DNA of 64,000 bases from Vibrio sp. D404a (GTDB lineage: Bacteria; Pseudomonadota; Gammaproteobacteria; Enterobacterales; Vibrionaceae): contig NZ_JAHGAJ010000007.1 of assembly GCF_030248535.1 (NCBI RefSeq), positions 62,001 through 126,000 of the forward strand. Reading direction: 5' to 3'. A program made the position numbers and the translations under genes. Positions 63,133 to 64,000 of the stretch are shown in pieces. The notes under the pieces are model-generated. The model made no database searches and was not told where the DNA came from. It saw only the letters and a program-made list of their open reading frames with translations. Every line of letters begins with the position of its first letter. The stretch's first letter is position 1.

Positions 63133-64000
63133 ATGTCCGCCTCGTTTCCATTAGCGAAACTTACCTTTTTAATCGCTATTCTGACAGCCGTAGGTCAAAT
63201 GACTCAAACGATGTACGTGCCTTCTATTGGTCATATGGCAGGTGAGTTCTTGGTTTCTGCGTCGTCACTTCAAGCTGTGATGGCGTGTTACCTGATCCCT
63301 TATGGTTTGTCGCAATTTGTTTACGGCCCGCTTTCTGATCGCCTCGGTCGTAAACCGATCATCGTCGGAGGTTTGATCATCTACATCCTTGGTACCTTGG
63401 TCGCCCTGTTCGCTCATGAATATGAATGGTTCTTGGCAGGTAGCTTTATTCAAGGACTGGGCATCGGTTGTGGTGGTGCGATGTCTCGTACATTGACTCG
63501 CGACTGTTTTGAAGGTGCTGAACTACACCGTGCGAACAGCTTAATCAGCATGTGTGTGATCTTCTCACCATTGATGGCACCAGTATTAGGCGGTTACCTA
63601 ACAGAAGCGTTCGGCTGGCGTTCTAGCTACTTGTTTCTCGCGTTGTTTGGTATCGCTGTTGTGATCACCATGATGACGAGCATGATGGAAACTCTGCCAA
63701 AAGAGCGACGTAAAAATGAATCGGTCATCAACAGCTACAAGTTTGTTCTGTCTGACAAACGCTTCCAAGGCTTCTTGTTGGTACTGGTGGCAACATTTGC
63801 GGGCGTGGCCGTGTTCGAGGCAGCAGCTGGCGTATTGCTTGGCGGTGTGCTTGGCTTACCTGCAACAACCGTGAGTTTACTGTTTGTGCTGCCTATTCCG
63901 GGTTACTTAGTGGGTGCAGGCCTATCGAGTTACATCGCACAACGTCGCTCTGAGCGCCGTGCACTGAATGTTGGTTTAGTGTCGATCTTGGTTGGCTCAG
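63133..64000 (+). CDS. emrD: EmrD-type multidrug MFS transporter (partial, 3' end off the window)
   Basis: This is a drug:H+ antiporter of the major facilitator superfamily. The 289 codons present start MSASFPLAKLTFLIAILTAV and follow E. coli EmrD closely: VGQMTQTMYVPSIGHMA, the motif A segment YGPLSDRLGRKPII, GIGCGGAMSRTLTRDCFEG and the drug-antiporter motif C region SPLMAPVLGGYLTEAFGWRS. The start is fixed by a GGAGAGA site. The remaining helices lie beyond the right edge. The leader suggests post-transcriptional control. Identity as EmrD is likely, its substrates are not known. Confidence 0.9.
   Translation, partial: MSASFPLAKLTFLIAILTAVGQMTQTMYVPSIGHMAGEFLVSASSLQAVMACYLIPYGLSQFVYGPLSDRLGRKPIIVGGLIIYILGTLVALFAHEYEWFLAGSFIQGLGIGCGGAMSRTLTRDCFEGAELHRANSLISMCVIFSPLMAPVLGGYLTEAFGWRSSYLFLALFGIAVVITMMTSMMETLPKERRKNESVINSYKFVLSDKRFQGFLLVLVATFAGVAVFEAAAGVLLGGVLGLPATTVSLLFVLPIPGYLVGAGLSSYIAQRRSERRALNVGLVSILVGS

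Overview
This window is chromosomal backbone DNA from a gammaproteobacterium of the genus Vibrio. The evidence is the content and order of recognisable genes: cydBA next to ruvBA, the mukFEB set with cmoM and elyC, torR-torD-purR-tfoY, glgCA, topA-yciN-aroA, the aat-bpt-infA-clpA-clpS-cspD-icd block, and a tfoY gene preceded by a cyclic-di-GMP-I riboswitch almost identical to the Vibrio cholerae Vc2 aptamer. A Splendidus-clade species is my guess from overall impression only. No rRNA, tRNA, CRISPR array, prophage or insertion sequence was seen. Nearly all genes are intact; only the two edge genes (cydB at the left, an emrD-type pump at the right) are cut.

Layout. 1-9000 (minus strand): cydB-cydA with FNR-type boxes upstream; ruvB and ruvA with a LexA/SOS box in front of ruvA; a membrane-bound chemoreceptor gene lying between ruvA and ruvC; then ruvC and aspS. 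9300-12300 (plus): yecE-type DUF72 gene, cmoA and cmoB, with a palindromic repeat between the two cmo genes. 12300-15806 (plus): a structured intergenic region, then a three-gene operon encoding a retropepsin-like lipoprotein, an inactive transglutaminase fused to membrane helices, and an ATP-grasp ligase. This is the best candidate here for a poorly described system. 15913-29684 (mostly minus): a fused formate dehydrogenase, mukB-mukE-mukF, cmoM, divergent elyC, and torR. 29941-34701 (mostly plus): torD, purR, riboswitch-tfoY, a DUF3316 protein, a VTT-family membrane protein and a DUF2007 protein. 34829-44396 (mostly minus): a hydrolase, glgA-glgC, topA, yciN (plus), aroA and a glycine-zipper protein. 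44447-52130: the N-degron block (aat, bpt, infA, then clpA, clpS), cspD and monomeric icd. 52448-64000: rluE, a UPF0319 protein, a porin, dinG, a TSUP transporter, priC, a small ybaM/rsmS gene, roxA, a second chemoreceptor, and emrD.

How the genes work together. Several pathways are concentrated here: Holliday-junction processing (RuvABC), wobble-uridine modification (CmoA, CmoB, CmoM), the N-degron pathway (Aat, Bpt, ClpS, ClpA), glycogen synthesis (GlgC, GlgA), chromosome organisation (MukBEF, TopA, and PriC and DinG in repair), and low-oxygen respiration (CydAB, formate dehydrogenase, TorR/TorD). The main non-coding signals are the tfoY riboswitch, the ruvA SOS box, FNR boxes at cydA, candidate structured RNAs before purR, before the ATP-grasp module and before emrD, a leader hairpin on glgC, and three unrelated heptanucleotide tandem arrays at or near gene 3' ends.
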